A program made the position numbers and the translations under genes. A DNA stretch of 64,000 nucleotides from Mycolicibacterium baixiangningiae (lineage in GTDB: Bacteria; Actinomycetota; Actinomycetes; Mycobacteriales; Mycobacteriaceae), in NCBI RefSeq assembly GCF_016313185.1, contig NZ_CP066218.1:2728001-2792000 (forward strand). The letters run 5' to 3'. Positions within the stretch are counted from its first letter, which is position 1; each line of letters starts with the position of its first letter. Under the pieces are notes generated by a model that worked only from the letters and a program-made list of their open reading frames with translations, was not told the origin of the DNA and did no database searches. Below, piece after piece: positions 1 through 8,624 of the stretch.

Positions 1-1861
1 CCTGTTCGACGACCTCGAATTCCGGGTCCTGCGGGACCGGCTGTTCGAGACGCTGGTGGCGGTCGAACCCGAGGTGGAACACGGGTTCGACGTGCGTGGC
101 AAGGCACTGGAACGCGGTGAGCTCGCGGCCTGGTTGTCCGAACACAGCCTCGGCAACCGGTTCGGACTAGCGGTCGTCGGTACGCACTTGGCCTACGACG
201 CCGACGCCACCGCGCTGGCCATCGTGGCCGCCGACGGCGACGGCCGCTACATCGACACCACCTCTCTCGACCCGGACGACGAGGCGGCGCTCGCGTCGTG
301 GCTCGCCGACCCGGGGCCGCCCAAGGCGCTGCACGAGGCGAAGCTGGCCATCCACGATCTGGCGGGCCGCGGATGGAAGCTCGCCGGAGTCACCTCCGAC
401 ACCGCGCTCGCCGCCTACATCGTGCGGCCCGGGCAGCGCAGCTTCAGCCTGGACGACCTGTCACTGCGCTACCTGCGCCGTGAACTCCGCGCGGACAACC
501 CTGCACAACAACAGCTTTCGCTACTCGACGACAGTGACGGCGGCGACGACCAGGCCGTGCAGACGTTAATCCTGCGCGCGGTCGCGGTGCTCGACCTCGC
601 CGACGCCCTCGACGAGGAACTCGCGCGTATCGACTCGTCCTCACTGCTCGGGCGCATGGAGCTGCCGGTGCAGCGCGTGCTCGCCGAGCTGGAGCACAAC
701 GGCATCGCCGTCGACATCGATCAGCTGCGTCAACTCCAGAGTGAGTTCGGCGACCTGATCCGCGACGCTGCGGAGGCGGCTTACGCGGTGATCGGCAAAC
801 AGATCAACCTCGGGTCGCCCAAACAGCTGCAGGCAGTGCTGTTCGACGAACTCGAGATGCCCAAGACCAAGAAGACCAAGACCGGATACACCACCGACGC
901 GGACGCCCTGCAGTCACTGTTCGACAAGACGGGCCACCCGTTCCTGCAGCACATGTTGGCGCATCGCGACGCCACCCGGCTCAAGGTCACCGTCGACGGG
1001 CTGTTGAACTCGGTGGCCTCCGACGGCCGGATCCACACGACGTTCAACCAGACGATCGCCGCGACCGGCCGGTTGTCGTCGACAGAGCCGAATCTGCAGA
1101 ACATCCCGATCCGCACCGAGGCGGGCCGGCGCATCCGCGACGCATTCGTGGTGGGTGACGGATACACCGAACTCATGACGGCCGACTACAGCCAGATCGA
1201 GATGCGCATCATGGCGCACCTGTCCCAGGATGCCGGTCTCATCGAGGCGTTCAACACCGGGGAGGACCTGCACTCGTTCGTCGCGTCGCGGGCGTTCGAC
1301 GTCCCGATCGACGAGGTGACGCCGGATCTGCGTCGCCGCGTCAAGGCGATGTCCTACGGCTTGGCCTACGGGTTGAGCGCCTACGGGCTGGCCGCGCAGC
1401 TCAAGATCTCCACCGAAGAGGCCAAGGTCCAGATGGACCAGTACTTCGCGCGCTTCGGCGGCATCCGCGACTACCTCCGCGACGTCGTCGACCAGGCCCG
1501 CAAGGACGGCTACACCTCGACGGTGTTCGGTCGTCGGCGGTACCTGCCCGAACTCGACAGCAGCAACCGCAATGTCCGCGAGGCTGCGGAGCGGGCCGCG
1601 CTCAACGCCCCGATCCAGGGCAGCGCCGCCGACATCATCAAGGTCGCGATGATCAACGTCGATCAGGCGATCAAGGACGCCGGGCTCAAGTCCCGCATGC
1701 TGCTGCAGGTGCACGACGAGCTGTTGTTCGAGGTCGCCGACGGGGAGCGCGACACACTCGACGAGTTGGTCCGCGACAAGATGGGCAGCGCCTACCCGCT
1801 CGACGTTCCGCTCGAGGTCAGCGTCGGATACGGCCGCAGCTGGGACGCTGCGGCGCACTGA
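1..1861 (+). CDS. polA: DNA polymerase I, 3' part (5' end outside window)
   Basis: The reading frame is open from base 2, so this is the C-terminal ~619 residues of a ~900-residue enzyme; the 5' nuclease domain lies upstream of the window. The protein fills gaps in DNA repair and removes Okazaki primers. The polymerase core is complete: motif A DYSQIE near base 1184, motif B RRRVKAMSYGLAYG at about 1331-1372, motif C VHDE near 1709. The region before the core corresponds to the 3'-5' exonuclease fold but lacks an obvious catalytic Asp/Glu set, as in other mycobacterial Pol I. Motif B has Tyr (1355-1357) where E. coli has Phe762, the residue that controls dideoxynucleotide discrimination. It is followed after one base by a thioesterase gene on the same strand. 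Confidence 0.97.
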   Translation, partial: LFDDLEFRVLRDRLFETLVAVEPEVEHGFDVRGKALERGELAAWLSEHSLGNRFGLAVVGTHLAYDADATALAIVAADGDGRYIDTTSLDPDDEAALASWLADPGPPKALHEAKLAIHDLAGRGWKLAGVTSDTALAAYIVRPGQRSFSLDDLSLRYLRRELRADNPAQQQLSLLDDSDGGDDQAVQTLILRAVAVLDLADALDEELARIDSSSLLGRMELPVQRVLAELEHNGIAVDIDQLRQLQSEFGDLIRDAAEAAYAVIGKQINLGSPKQLQAVLFDELEMPKTKKTKTGYTTDADALQSLFDKTGHPFLQHMLAHRDATRLKVTVDGLLNSVASDGRIHTTFNQTIAATGRLSSTEPNLQNIPIRTEAGRRIRDAFVVGDGYTELMTADYSQIEMRIMAHLSQDAGLIEAFNTGEDLHSFVASRAFDVPIDEVTPDLRRRVKAMSYGLAYGLSAYGLAAQLKISTEEAKVQMDQYFARFGGIRDYLRDVVDQARKDGYTSTVFGRRRYLPELDSSNRNVREAAERAALNAPIQGSAADIIKVAMINVDQAIKDAGLKSRMLLQVHDELLFEVADGERDTLDELVRDKMGSAYPLDVPLEVSVGYGRSWDAAAH

Positions 1862-1862
1862 C

Positions 1863-2672
1863 GTGACGGTGCACCCGTTCGACGAGGCGATCGAGCTCGA
1901 ACCCGTAGGCGAGAGCGGTGTGTTGCGCGGCCGTACCCGGCCGGACTGGGCCAACATGGTCGGTCCTTTCGGCGGGATGACCGCCGCCGTGATGTTGCGT
2001 GCCGTCGAGGTGCAGCCGGAGCGGATCGGCGAACCGGTCTCGCTGACCGTCAACTTCGCAGCACCCGTCGCGGACGGACCCTTCGACATCGCGGTGAAAA
2101 CCGTCCGGACGAACCGGACCAACCAGCACTGGCTCGTCGAGCTCTGGCAGGACGGGGTGCTCACGACCAACGCCACCGCGGTCTTCGGGCTCCGCCGCGA
2201 CACCTGGTCGGACACCGAGCACGCGGTACCGACGGTGCCGGCACCCGACGCCATCGACGAGACCGGACTGCCCGACATGATCGTGTGGGCGCGCAACTAC
2301 GAGATGCGCTACGTCGAGGGTGCGGCACCGGGGGTCGGCGCCGAGCCGGAGCCGTCGTCGGTCACCACGCTCTGGGCGCGGGATCGCCGCGGGCGGGCAT
2401 TGGATTTCCCGTCCCTCGCGGCGATGAGCGACATCTTCTATCCCCGGGTGTTCCTGCGGCGCGGTGCGATGTCGCCGGCGGGGACGATTTCGCTGACGAC
2501 ATATTTCCACGCCGACTCCCGGGCCCTGGGCGTGGTGGGCGGGGACTTCGTGCTGGCTCGCGCGAGAGCCAACCGGTTCACCCGCGGCTACTTCGACCAG
2601 TCGGCCGAACTGTGGAGCAGCACAGGCGAATTGCTGGTCACCACGCACCAACTGGCGTACTTCAAGGCCTGA
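1863..2672 (+). CDS. acyl-CoA thioesterase-like double-hotdog protein
   Basis: A 269-residue protein starting at GTG one base after the polA stop, so probably translationally coupled. It resembles TesB-like acyl-CoA thioesterases (4HBT_3 type): an N-terminal hotdog segment with NMVGPFGGMTAAVML, where the GPFGG turn typically marks the substrate-binding helix, and a second hotdog half towards the C terminus (AMSDIFYPRVF, GYFDQSAELW). It should hydrolyse acyl-CoA thioesters, but the sequence does not tell chain length or pathway. Its end overlaps the convergent PrsW-type gene by 11 bases. There is no signal peptide or membrane segment, so it is presumably cytosolic. Family confidence is good; the substrate is unknown. 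Confidence 0.8.
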   Translation: MTVHPFDEAIELEPVGESGVLRGRTRPDWANMVGPFGGMTAAVMLRAVEVQPERIGEPVSLTVNFAAPVADGPFDIAVKTVRTNRTNQHWLVELWQDGVLTTNATAVFGLRRDTWSDTEHAVPTVPAPDAIDETGLPDMIVWARNYEMRYVEGAAPGVGAEPEPSSVTTLWARDRRGRALDFPSLAAMSDIFYPRVFLRRGAMSPAGTISLTTYFHADSRALGVVGGDFVLARARANRFTRGYFDQSAELWSSTGELLVTTHQLAYFKA

Positions 2673-3843
2673 GGGGCCACCCGGCCCGGTAGGCGGCCAT
2701 CTGGTGCAGCGCGGGAGATGCCGCCCTCGCCGCGTACAGCGCGTAGGTCTCCTCGTTGAGCAGTCCGACGACGCGTGGGTTGCCGAATCCTCGGTCGATG
2801 CGGTCGCGTACGAACGCCAACTCGACTACTTGGTGGGCGAACTTCTTGACCGACGCCGCGGCCTGCTTGCCGCCGAACCGGTTCGCTTCGGCGATCGCCT
2901 GCTTGCGGGTGCCCAGCGATCCGAGCCACATCGCCTCGCCGGGAGTCACCACGCCGGCGGACACCATGCCGGGGAGCTTGGCCGCGACGATCTGCTGCTC
3001 TCGCCTTCGGCTCTTTACCGCCAACAGGATCGCCAGCCCGAAGATCGGCATCATCCAGAACACGTACAGGCCGAAATAGGCGCCGACACCGAGAAGCGAC
3101 GAACCGTTCCACATGGCGTGCAGCAGCACCGCCCCGGCGTAGCCGAGCAGGATGAAGCCGGCCCGCGCGACGGCCTCGCGGCGATGCAGGGCGAACCACA
3201 CCCCGAGCGCGAACACCGTGGTGAACAGGGAGTGGGCGAACGGCGCCATGATCAGCCGCAGCGCGGCGGTGAGCAGCGAATCGGCCAGAGATTCGCCGTT
3301 GGCGATGTAGAGGATGTCCTCGAGCCACGCGAAGCCCGCGCCCACCAGTCCCGCGTACACCAGGCAGTCGGTCAGCGAGTTCATCTCGTTGCGACGTGCG
3401 CCGGTCATCATGATCAGCAGGAACAGGCCCTTGGCGGCCTCCTCGGTCAGCGGGGCTCCCAGCACGAGCGTGACCGGGCTGATGCCCACACCAGTGCCGT
3501 CTGCGGGGTTCAGCCACGCCTCGAGGAAGAGTTGCAGGACCGCGGAGATGACGACGGCCGCCGAGGTCCCCCAGAGGAAGGCGAACACCAGCAGCCGTGG
3601 CGGTTCGGGTTCCCATCGATCCAGCCACAGGTACGCCAGCACGACCACGGCCATCGCGATGCTCGACAGCACGAACCCGATCGCCGTCCCCGTCGGGTTG
3701 ATCGCCGTCAACAGGATGACGAGCAGGCCGGCAAGGGTGCCGAGGGCGATCAGCACACCGAGCGGGGCGCCGACTGTGCGGACGCGACGGACCCACGGCG
3801 ACGCGATCAGGTGCGGTGGGGGTGGGGTGCCGAGGGGGGACAC
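2662..3843 (-). CDS. PrsW-family intramembrane protease
   Basis: A 393-residue multi-pass membrane protein. From about residue 25 there are repeated hydrophobic helices, and the PrsW/M82 signature is present: PLTEEAAKG (the EExxK catalytic pair), a later helix HSLFTTVFALG, and HAMWN. In Bacillus, PrsW cleaves an anti-sigma factor at site 1; mycobacterial homologues have no established substrate. The N terminus is a short cytoplasmic segment. The C-terminal ~110 residues are soluble and charged (RRREQQIVAAKLPG onwards), longer than the minimal protease, and could bind a partner. It is divergent from the NTF2/NmrA/TetR operon, with the TetR-type palindrome between them, so it might share that control. 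Confidence 0.85.
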   Translation of the reverse strand: MSPLGTPPPPHLIASPWVRRVRTVGAPLGVLIALGTLAGLLVILLTAINPTGTAIGFVLSSIAMAVVVLAYLWLDRWEPEPPRLLVFAFLWGTSAAVVISAVLQLFLEAWLNPADGTGVGISPVTLVLGAPLTEEAAKGLFLLIMMTGARRNEMNSLTDCLVYAGLVGAGFAWLEDILYIANGESLADSLLTAALRLIMAPFAHSLFTTVFALGVWFALHRREAVARAGFILLGYAGAVLLHAMWNGSSLLGVGAYFGLYVFWMMPIFGLAILLAVKSRRREQQIVAAKLPGMVSAGVVTPGEAMWLGSLGTRKQAIAEANRFGGKQAAASVKKFAHQVVELAFVRDRIDRGFGNPRVVGLLNEETYALYAARAASPALHQMAAYRAGWPLRP

Positions 3844-3887
3844 CTCAGCAGGCTAGCCGGAATACCGGGGCGCCTCAGCGAGTTGAC

Positions 3888-3919
3888 TCAATTACGAGAC
3901 GGTAGTGTCTCGTAATTGA
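3888..3919. promoter_or_regulatory. perfect inverted repeat, TetR-type operator
   Basis: The left arm TCAATTACGAGAC (3888-3900) and right arm GTCTCGTAATTGA (3907-3919) are perfect complements around the 6-base spacer GGTAGT. A -35-like TTGACT (3883-3888) touches the left arm. The element is between two divergent genes and 13 bases upstream of the start of an operon whose last gene encodes a TetR repressor, so autoregulation by that repressor is the simplest reading. Confidence 0.8.
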
Positions 3920-3932
3920 AGAGGAGGAATCG

Positions 3933-4397
3933 ATGAGCGAACTCGACGACGGCGCCCGACGGCGACGCACCCACCAGACGATCGACCGACTGCAGGAAAC
4001 GCTGCTCGCCCACGACATGTCGGCTTTCGCCGACCAGTGGGCGCCAGACGGCACCCTGAGCTTTCCGTTCGCACCGCCCGGGTGGCCGGAACTGCGCGGA
4101 CGTGAAGAGGTGCGCGGCTACCTCGCGGACTACACCGACAACGTCGACGTCCGCGCGATCACCCGGATGACGCGCCATGACAGCACCGACCCCGACACGG
4201 TCATCCTCGAATGGGCTGTCACCGGCGTCGCCGTCAAGACCGGCAAGCCCTACGAGATCGCCTATGTCGCCGTCATCACCGTCGGACCCGACGGCATCCT
4301 CACCTACCGCGACTACTGGAACCCGCTGGTCGCCGGCGCTGCGCTTGGCGGCATCGACGAACTTTTCGCCGCCTTCGACGCCGGAGCGCAGCGGTGA
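3933..4397 (+). CDS. SnoaL/NTF2-like protein
   Basis: A 154-residue protein of the NTF2-like (SnoaL) alpha+beta-barrel fold. Visible features are the helical start RRRTHQTIDRLQETLLAHDM, the strand-rich core with GREEVRGYLADYTD, and the end ILTYRDYWNPL, typical of this family, which includes small isomerases, cyclases and binding proteins. A strong ribosome site (AGGAGG around 3922) precedes the ATG. It overlaps the NmrA-like gene by four bases (GTGA), so the three genes 3933-5853 form one operon. The actual reaction cannot be read from the sequence; the partner reductase-like protein suggests metabolism of a small molecule that also releases the TetR repressor. Confidence 0.8.
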   Translation: MSELDDGARRRRTHQTIDRLQETLLAHDMSAFADQWAPDGTLSFPFAPPGWPELRGREEVRGYLADYTDNVDVRAITRMTRHDSTDPDTVILEWAVTGVAVKTGKPYEIAYVAVITVGPDGILTYRDYWNPLVAGAALGGIDELFAAFDAGAQR

Positions 4398-5236
4398 GCG
4401 GCACGGCTCTGGTGTTGGGCGCCACCGGCACGACCGGCAGCGCGGTCGTCGACGCATTTCGCCGCTTTCCGGACCTCTCGGTCCGCACGGCGACGCGACA
4501 ACCGACACCGCCCACCACCCACGACCACCGCCGGTTCGACTGGGCCGATCCGGCGACATGGCGTGACGCCCTGCACGGCGCCGACCGGATGTACCTGGTC
4601 GCACCCATCGGCAGCGCCGAACCGATGGCCATGGTCGCCCCGTTCCTCGAACAGGCCGCGGCCGCGGGCGTACGTCGCGTCGTCGCGCTCAGCTCGTCGG
4701 CCGTCGCCTTCGGTGACCCCGGCCTGGGCGAAGTGGCTGCAGCGGTGCGGGAGACGTTCGCGGAGTGGGAGGTTTTGCGCCCGTCGTGGTTCATGCAGAA
4801 CTTCACCGGCGCCCATCCGGTTGCCGAGAGTGTCCGTGCGACGGGCGAATTCATTACGGCCACCGGAGCCGGCCGGCTGGCGTTCATCGACGGCCGCGAC
4901 ATCGGCCGCGTGGCGGCCCACGTGCTGGCGGCGCCAGGGGCGCAGTGCGGTGAGCATCTGTTGACCGGCCCCGAGGCGCTCACCTACGACGAAGCTGCGG
5001 CGATCATGGCGGAGGTGACCGGCCGCACCGTGCGCCATCGGCCCGTCGATCCCGAACGGTTCGCCGACTTCCTCGTCGCCTCCGGGTACGACGCCGAGTT
5101 CGCGGCGGTGCTCGCCGCTCTCGACGCGCTGGTCCGCGACGGTGCCCAGGCCGCCGTCACCGACACCGTCGAGCGGCTCACCGGAACCCCCCCGCGCAGC
5201 TTCGCCACATATCTGCGCGCTCTGCCGCCCGCATGA
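4394..5236 (+). CDS. NmrA-like NAD(P)-binding protein
   Basis: A 280-residue atypical short-chain dehydrogenase. GTG at 4394 is chosen because it overlaps the previous stop (GTGA) and places the dinucleotide motif GATGTTG at residues 9-15. The NmrA pattern follows: VVALSSSAVAFGD, the WEVLRPSWFMQNF strand-helix, and a C-terminal region with LTGPEALTYDEAAAIMAEVTGR. Members are either redox sensors or NAD(P)H-dependent reductases such as quinone reductase QorB. The SSSA segment lacks the classic YxxxK pair, so a sensing or non-SDR reductase role is likely. It is cotranscribed with the NTF2-like gene and overlaps the TetR gene by four bases. Confidence 0.85.
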   Translation: MSGTALVLGATGTTGSAVVDAFRRFPDLSVRTATRQPTPPTTHDHRRFDWADPATWRDALHGADRMYLVAPIGSAEPMAMVAPFLEQAAAAGVRRVVALSSSAVAFGDPGLGEVAAAVRETFAEWEVLRPSWFMQNFTGAHPVAESVRATGEFITATGAGRLAFIDGRDIGRVAAHVLAAPGAQCGEHLLTGPEALTYDEAAAIMAEVTGRTVRHRPVDPERFADFLVASGYDAEFAAVLAALDALVRDGAQAAVTDTVERLTGTPPRSFATYLRALPPA

Positions 5237-5853
5237 CCGCCGGGCGGCCCCGCGACGCCAGGGTCACCGAGGCGATCCTCGACGCGGTGCTGGCCGAACT
5301 CGGCGACAAGGGGTTCGGCGGGCTCACGATGGACGCCGTCGCCCGCCGCGCCCGGGTCGGCAAGAGCGCGCTCTACCGGCGGTGGCCGTCGAAGGTCGAG
5401 ATGACGGCCGATCTGATGCGCGCGCTGAGCGTCAGCACCGATCCGGCTCCCGACACCGGATCGTTCGCGGGGGACATCCGGGTTCTCCTCGACGAGGTCC
5501 TCACGTGGCTGACCGACGACCGGGTCCGTCGCGTGTACCCGGATCTGCTCGCCGAGGCGCAGCGCACCCCGGCTCTCGGCGAGGCCCTGATGACATATGT
5601 CGGGCGGCCCCGGCGAGCGCGCGCCACAGCGGTGCTCGAGCGCGCGGCCGAACGCGGCGAATTGGACGTCAATGCTGATCAGGAGGTCATCATGGACGCA
5701 CTGGCGGCACTCGTCTTCTGGCGGCTCATCGCGCTGGGAAAGCCGGTGACCGCGCAGCATCTGGACCGGGTGGCCGCGGCCGTCTGCACGATGGCCCGCG
5801 GCGCCGGCCCCTTGGGGGAACCGGGTTTGTCCTGCGTGGACCGAGTCGAGTAG
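5233..5853 (+). CDS. TetR-family transcriptional regulator
   Basis: A 206-residue repressor. The N-terminal helix-turn-helix spans about residues 18-55 and contains GGLTMDAVARRARVGKSALY, followed by RRWPSKVEM, a typical TetR recognition region. The remaining ~140 residues form the ligand-binding domain and are not diagnostic. The gene overlaps the NmrA-like stop (ATGA), making it the third gene of an operon headed by a perfect palindrome at 3888-3919. It probably represses its own operon and perhaps the divergent protease gene. The inducer is unknown but may be a substrate of the two upstream proteins. Confidence 0.92.
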   Translation: MTAGRPRDARVTEAILDAVLAELGDKGFGGLTMDAVARRARVGKSALYRRWPSKVEMTADLMRALSVSTDPAPDTGSFAGDIRVLLDEVLTWLTDDRVRRVYPDLLAEAQRTPALGEALMTYVGRPRRARATAVLERAAERGELDVNADQEVIMDALAALVFWRLIALGKPVTAQHLDRVAAAVCTMARGAGPLGEPGLSCVDRVE

Positions 5854-5939
5854 CCTGAGCGTGTACCTGTGTGCGCGATCTCAGGTTATGAACCAATCTC
5901 CTGTACCTACTATTGAACCTTTCCGGAGCAACCCACCAC

Positions 5940-7382
5940 ATGCCAAGTCCCTCCGTCACCTCGCCGCAAGTAGCCGTCAACGACATCGGCTCGGCTGAGG
6001 ACTTTCTCGCCGCCATCGACAAGACCATCAAGTACTTCAACGATGGCGACATCGTCGAAGGGACGATCGTCAAGGTCGATCGCGACGAAGTCCTCCTAGA
6101 CATCGGCTACAAGACCGAAGGTGTCATCCCTTCCCGCGAGCTCTCCATCAAGCACGACGTCGACCCCAATGAGGTTGTGTCCGTCGGCGACGAGGTGGAA
6201 GCCCTGGTCCTCACCAAAGAGGACAAGGAAGGCCGCCTGATCCTGTCCAAGAAGCGCGCACAGTACGAGCGCGCCTGGGGCACCATCGAAGAGCTCAAGG
6301 AAAAGGACGAGGCCGTCAAGGGCACCGTCATCGAGGTCGTCAAGGGCGGCCTGATCCTCGACATCGGCCTGCGCGGCTTCCTGCCCGCCTCCCTGGTCGA
6401 GATGCGACGAGTCCGCGATCTGCAGCCGTACATCGGCAAGGAGATCGAGGCCAAGATCATCGAGCTCGACAAGAACCGCAACAACGTGGTGCTCTCGCGT
6501 CGCGCCTGGCTGGAGCAGACGCAGTCCGAGGTCCGCAGCGAGTTCCTCAACCAGCTGCAGAAGGGCGCCATCCGCAAGGGTGTCGTCTCCTCGATCGTCA
6601 ACTTCGGCGCGTTCGTCGATCTCGGCGGCGTCGACGGCCTGGTGCACGTCTCCGAGCTGTCCTGGAAGCACATCGACCACCCGTCCGAGGTCGTCACGGT
6701 GGGCGACGAGGTCACCGTCGAGGTGCTCGACGTCGACATGGATCGCGAGCGGGTTTCGCTGTCGCTCAAGGCGACTCAGGAAGATCCGTGGCGCCACTTC
6801 GCCCGTACCCACGCAATCGGGCAGATCGTCCCGGGCAAGGTCACCAAGCTGGTGCCGTTCGGTGCGTTCGTCCGCGTCGAGGAGGGCATCGAGGGCCTGG
6901 TGCACATCTCGGAGCTGTCCGAGCGCCACGTGGAGGTCCCGGACCAGGTGGTCCAGGTCGGCGACGACGCGATGGTCAAGGTCATCGACATCGACCTCGA
7001 GCGGCGCCGCATCTCGCTGTCGCTCAAGCAGGCCAACGAGGACTACACCGAGGAGTTCGACCCCTCGAAGTACGGTATGGCCGACAGCTACGACGACCAG
7101 GGCAACTACATCTTCCCCGAGGGCTTCGACTCCGAGACCAACGAATGGCTCGAAGGTTTCGACAAGCAGCGTGAGGAGTGGGAGTCCCGCTACGCCGAGG
7201 CGGAGCGCCGGCACAAGATGCACACCGCGCAGATGGAGAAGTTCGCCGCCGCCGAGGCCGAAGAGGCTGCTCGACCGGCGTCGAACGGCTCGTCGCGCTC
7301 GGAGGAGTCCTCGACCGGCGGAACGCTCGCCAGCGACGCCCAGCTCGCCGCTCTGCGGGAGAAGCTGGCCGGCAACGCCTAG
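5940..7382 (+). CDS. rpsA: 30S ribosomal protein S1
   Basis: A 480-residue S1 protein that helps mRNA bind the small ribosomal subunit. The ATG at 5940 is used because it gives the conserved mycobacterial N terminus MPSPSVTSPQVAVND; GGAG lies 14 bases upstream. Four S1 RNA-binding repeats follow at roughly residues 35-105, 122-187, 208-276 and 293-362; the last two have the strongest GAFVDLGGVDGLVHVSELS-type core. The acidic, Ala/Glu/Ser-rich tail from about 395 ends QLAALREKLAGNA. The domain number is fewer than the six of E. coli S1 and normal for actinobacteria. A strong hairpin terminator follows. Confidence 0.98.
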   Translation: MPSPSVTSPQVAVNDIGSAEDFLAAIDKTIKYFNDGDIVEGTIVKVDRDEVLLDIGYKTEGVIPSRELSIKHDVDPNEVVSVGDEVEALVLTKEDKEGRLILSKKRAQYERAWGTIEELKEKDEAVKGTVIEVVKGGLILDIGLRGFLPASLVEMRRVRDLQPYIGKEIEAKIIELDKNRNNVVLSRRAWLEQTQSEVRSEFLNQLQKGAIRKGVVSSIVNFGAFVDLGGVDGLVHVSELSWKHIDHPSEVVTVGDEVTVEVLDVDMDRERVSLSLKATQEDPWRHFARTHAIGQIVPGKVTKLVPFGAFVRVEEGIEGLVHISELSERHVEVPDQVVQVGDDAMVKVIDIDLERRRISLSLKQANEDYTEEFDPSKYGMADSYDDQGNYIFPEGFDSETNEWLEGFDKQREEWESRYAEAERRHKMHTAQMEKFAAAEAEEAARPASNGSSRSEESSTGGTLASDAQLAALREKLAGNA

Positions 7383-7395
7383 CAGAACATCTCGA

Positions 7396-7430
7396 CGAAC
7401 GCCCCGGCTCACCGCGAGCCGGGGCGTTCG
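7396..7430 (+). terminator. rpsA terminator hairpin
   Basis: A perfect 15-base stem, CGAACGCCCCGGCTC (7396-7410) with GAGCCGGGGCGTTCG (7416-7430), around the loop ACCGC, begins 13 bases after the rpsA stop. There is no U-run, as is usual for mycobacterial intrinsic terminators. It separates rpsA from coaE. Confidence 0.85.
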
Positions 7431-7459
7431 CCGTATCTGAGCCCTGACACACTGGTGGC

Positions 7460-8620
7460 GTGCTGAGAATTGGATTGACCGGCGGCATCGGCGCAGGCAA
7501 GTCGACCGTCTCCGCGACGTTCGCCGACTGCGGCGGCGTCATCGTCGACGGTGACGTCATCTCCCGTGAGGTCGTCGAACCGGGCACCGAGGGGCTCGCC
7601 GCACTGGTCGACGCGTTCGGTGAAGACATCCTGCTGCCCGACGGCGCGCTCAATCGGCCGGCGCTGGCCGCCAAGGCATTTCAGAGCGACGAACAGCGCG
7701 CCACGCTGAACGGGATCGTGCATCCGCTGGTGGGGAAGCGGCGGCAGGAGATCATCGACTCGGTGCCCGAGGGCACCGTCGTCGTCGAGGACATCCCGCT
7801 GCTCGTGGAAACCGGTATGGCACCGTTCTTCCCGCTCGTCGTGGTGGTGTGGGCCGATCAGGAGACGCGGGTCGAGCGGCTCATCAAACGCGGACTGCCC
7901 GAACACGACGCCCGTGCCCGGATGAAGGCGCAGGCGTCCGACGAGCAGCGGCGCGCGATCGCCGATGTGCTGCTGGACAATTCGGGTACTCAGGACGACT
8001 TGGTCGAGCAGGCGCGCCGGCTGTGGTACGAGCGTGTGTTGCCCCTGGCCGAGAACATCCGCACCGGTTCGGTGGTGCAGACCGGTCCCCGACTCGTCGC
8101 GCACAACCTGGGCTGGGCCGCCGACGCGCAACGAATCATCAACCGCATCAACACTGCGGCAGGCGCGAGAGTACTGCGGGCAGACCACGTCGGTTCCACC
8201 TCGGTCGCCGGACTCGACGCGAAGGACGTCATCGACATCCAGGTGACGGTCGCGTCGCTCGAGGACGCGGACCAGATCGCCGGTGCGCTTGCGGCAGTAG
8301 GGTATCCGCGGCGCCCACACATGGACTCCGACGTGCCGCACGACGACGACACCGCTCGGTGGGGTAAACGCCTGCACGGCGCAGCTGACCCCGGGCGCCC
8401 CGCCAACATCCACGTGCGGGTCGACGGCTGGCCGAATCAGCGCTTCGCACTGCTGTTCCCGGCCTGGCTGGCGGCCAACCCGGATGTGCGTGAGGAGTAC
8501 GTCGAGGTCAAGCGCGCGGCGTTGACCGCGCCGGATTACGCCGAGGCCAAGGAGCCGTGGTTCGCCGAGGCCTATCCGAAGGCGTCGGCGTGGGCCGAGG
8601 CGACCGGCTGGCGTCCCTGA
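7460..8620 (+). CDS. coaE: dephospho-CoA kinase fused to GrpB-like domain
   Basis: A 386-residue two-domain protein. Residues 1-~200 are dephospho-CoA kinase, the last step of CoA synthesis: P-loop GGIGAGKST at residues 7-15, lid and acceptor region VVEDIPLLVETGM, and RMKAQ with the CoA-side basic residues. Residues ~205-386 belong to the GrpB/UPF0157 nucleotidyltransferase-like family (DHVGSTSVAGLDAKDVIDIQV). This fusion is characteristic of actinobacteria; E. coli CoaE is about half the length. The C-terminal domain is reported to affect folding of the mycobacterial enzyme, but its own activity is not settled. The GTG start immediately precedes the kinase core. Confidence 0.96.
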   Translation: MLRIGLTGGIGAGKSTVSATFADCGGVIVDGDVISREVVEPGTEGLAALVDAFGEDILLPDGALNRPALAAKAFQSDEQRATLNGIVHPLVGKRRQEIIDSVPEGTVVVEDIPLLVETGMAPFFPLVVVVWADQETRVERLIKRGLPEHDARARMKAQASDEQRRAIADVLLDNSGTQDDLVEQARRLWYERVLPLAENIRTGSVVQTGPRLVAHNLGWAADAQRIINRINTAAGARVLRADHVGSTSVAGLDAKDVIDIQVTVASLEDADQIAGALAAVGYPRRPHMDSDVPHDDDTARWGKRLHGAADPGRPANIHVRVDGWPNQRFALLFPAWLAANPDVREEYVEVKRAALTAPDYAEAKEPWFAEAYPKASAWAEATGWRP

Positions 8621-8624
8621 GCGG

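Noticed and set aside
5886..5913. rpsA promoter (TTATGA ... TACTAT)
   Set aside because: The -10 is plausible, but the -35 is poor; not firm enough to annotate.
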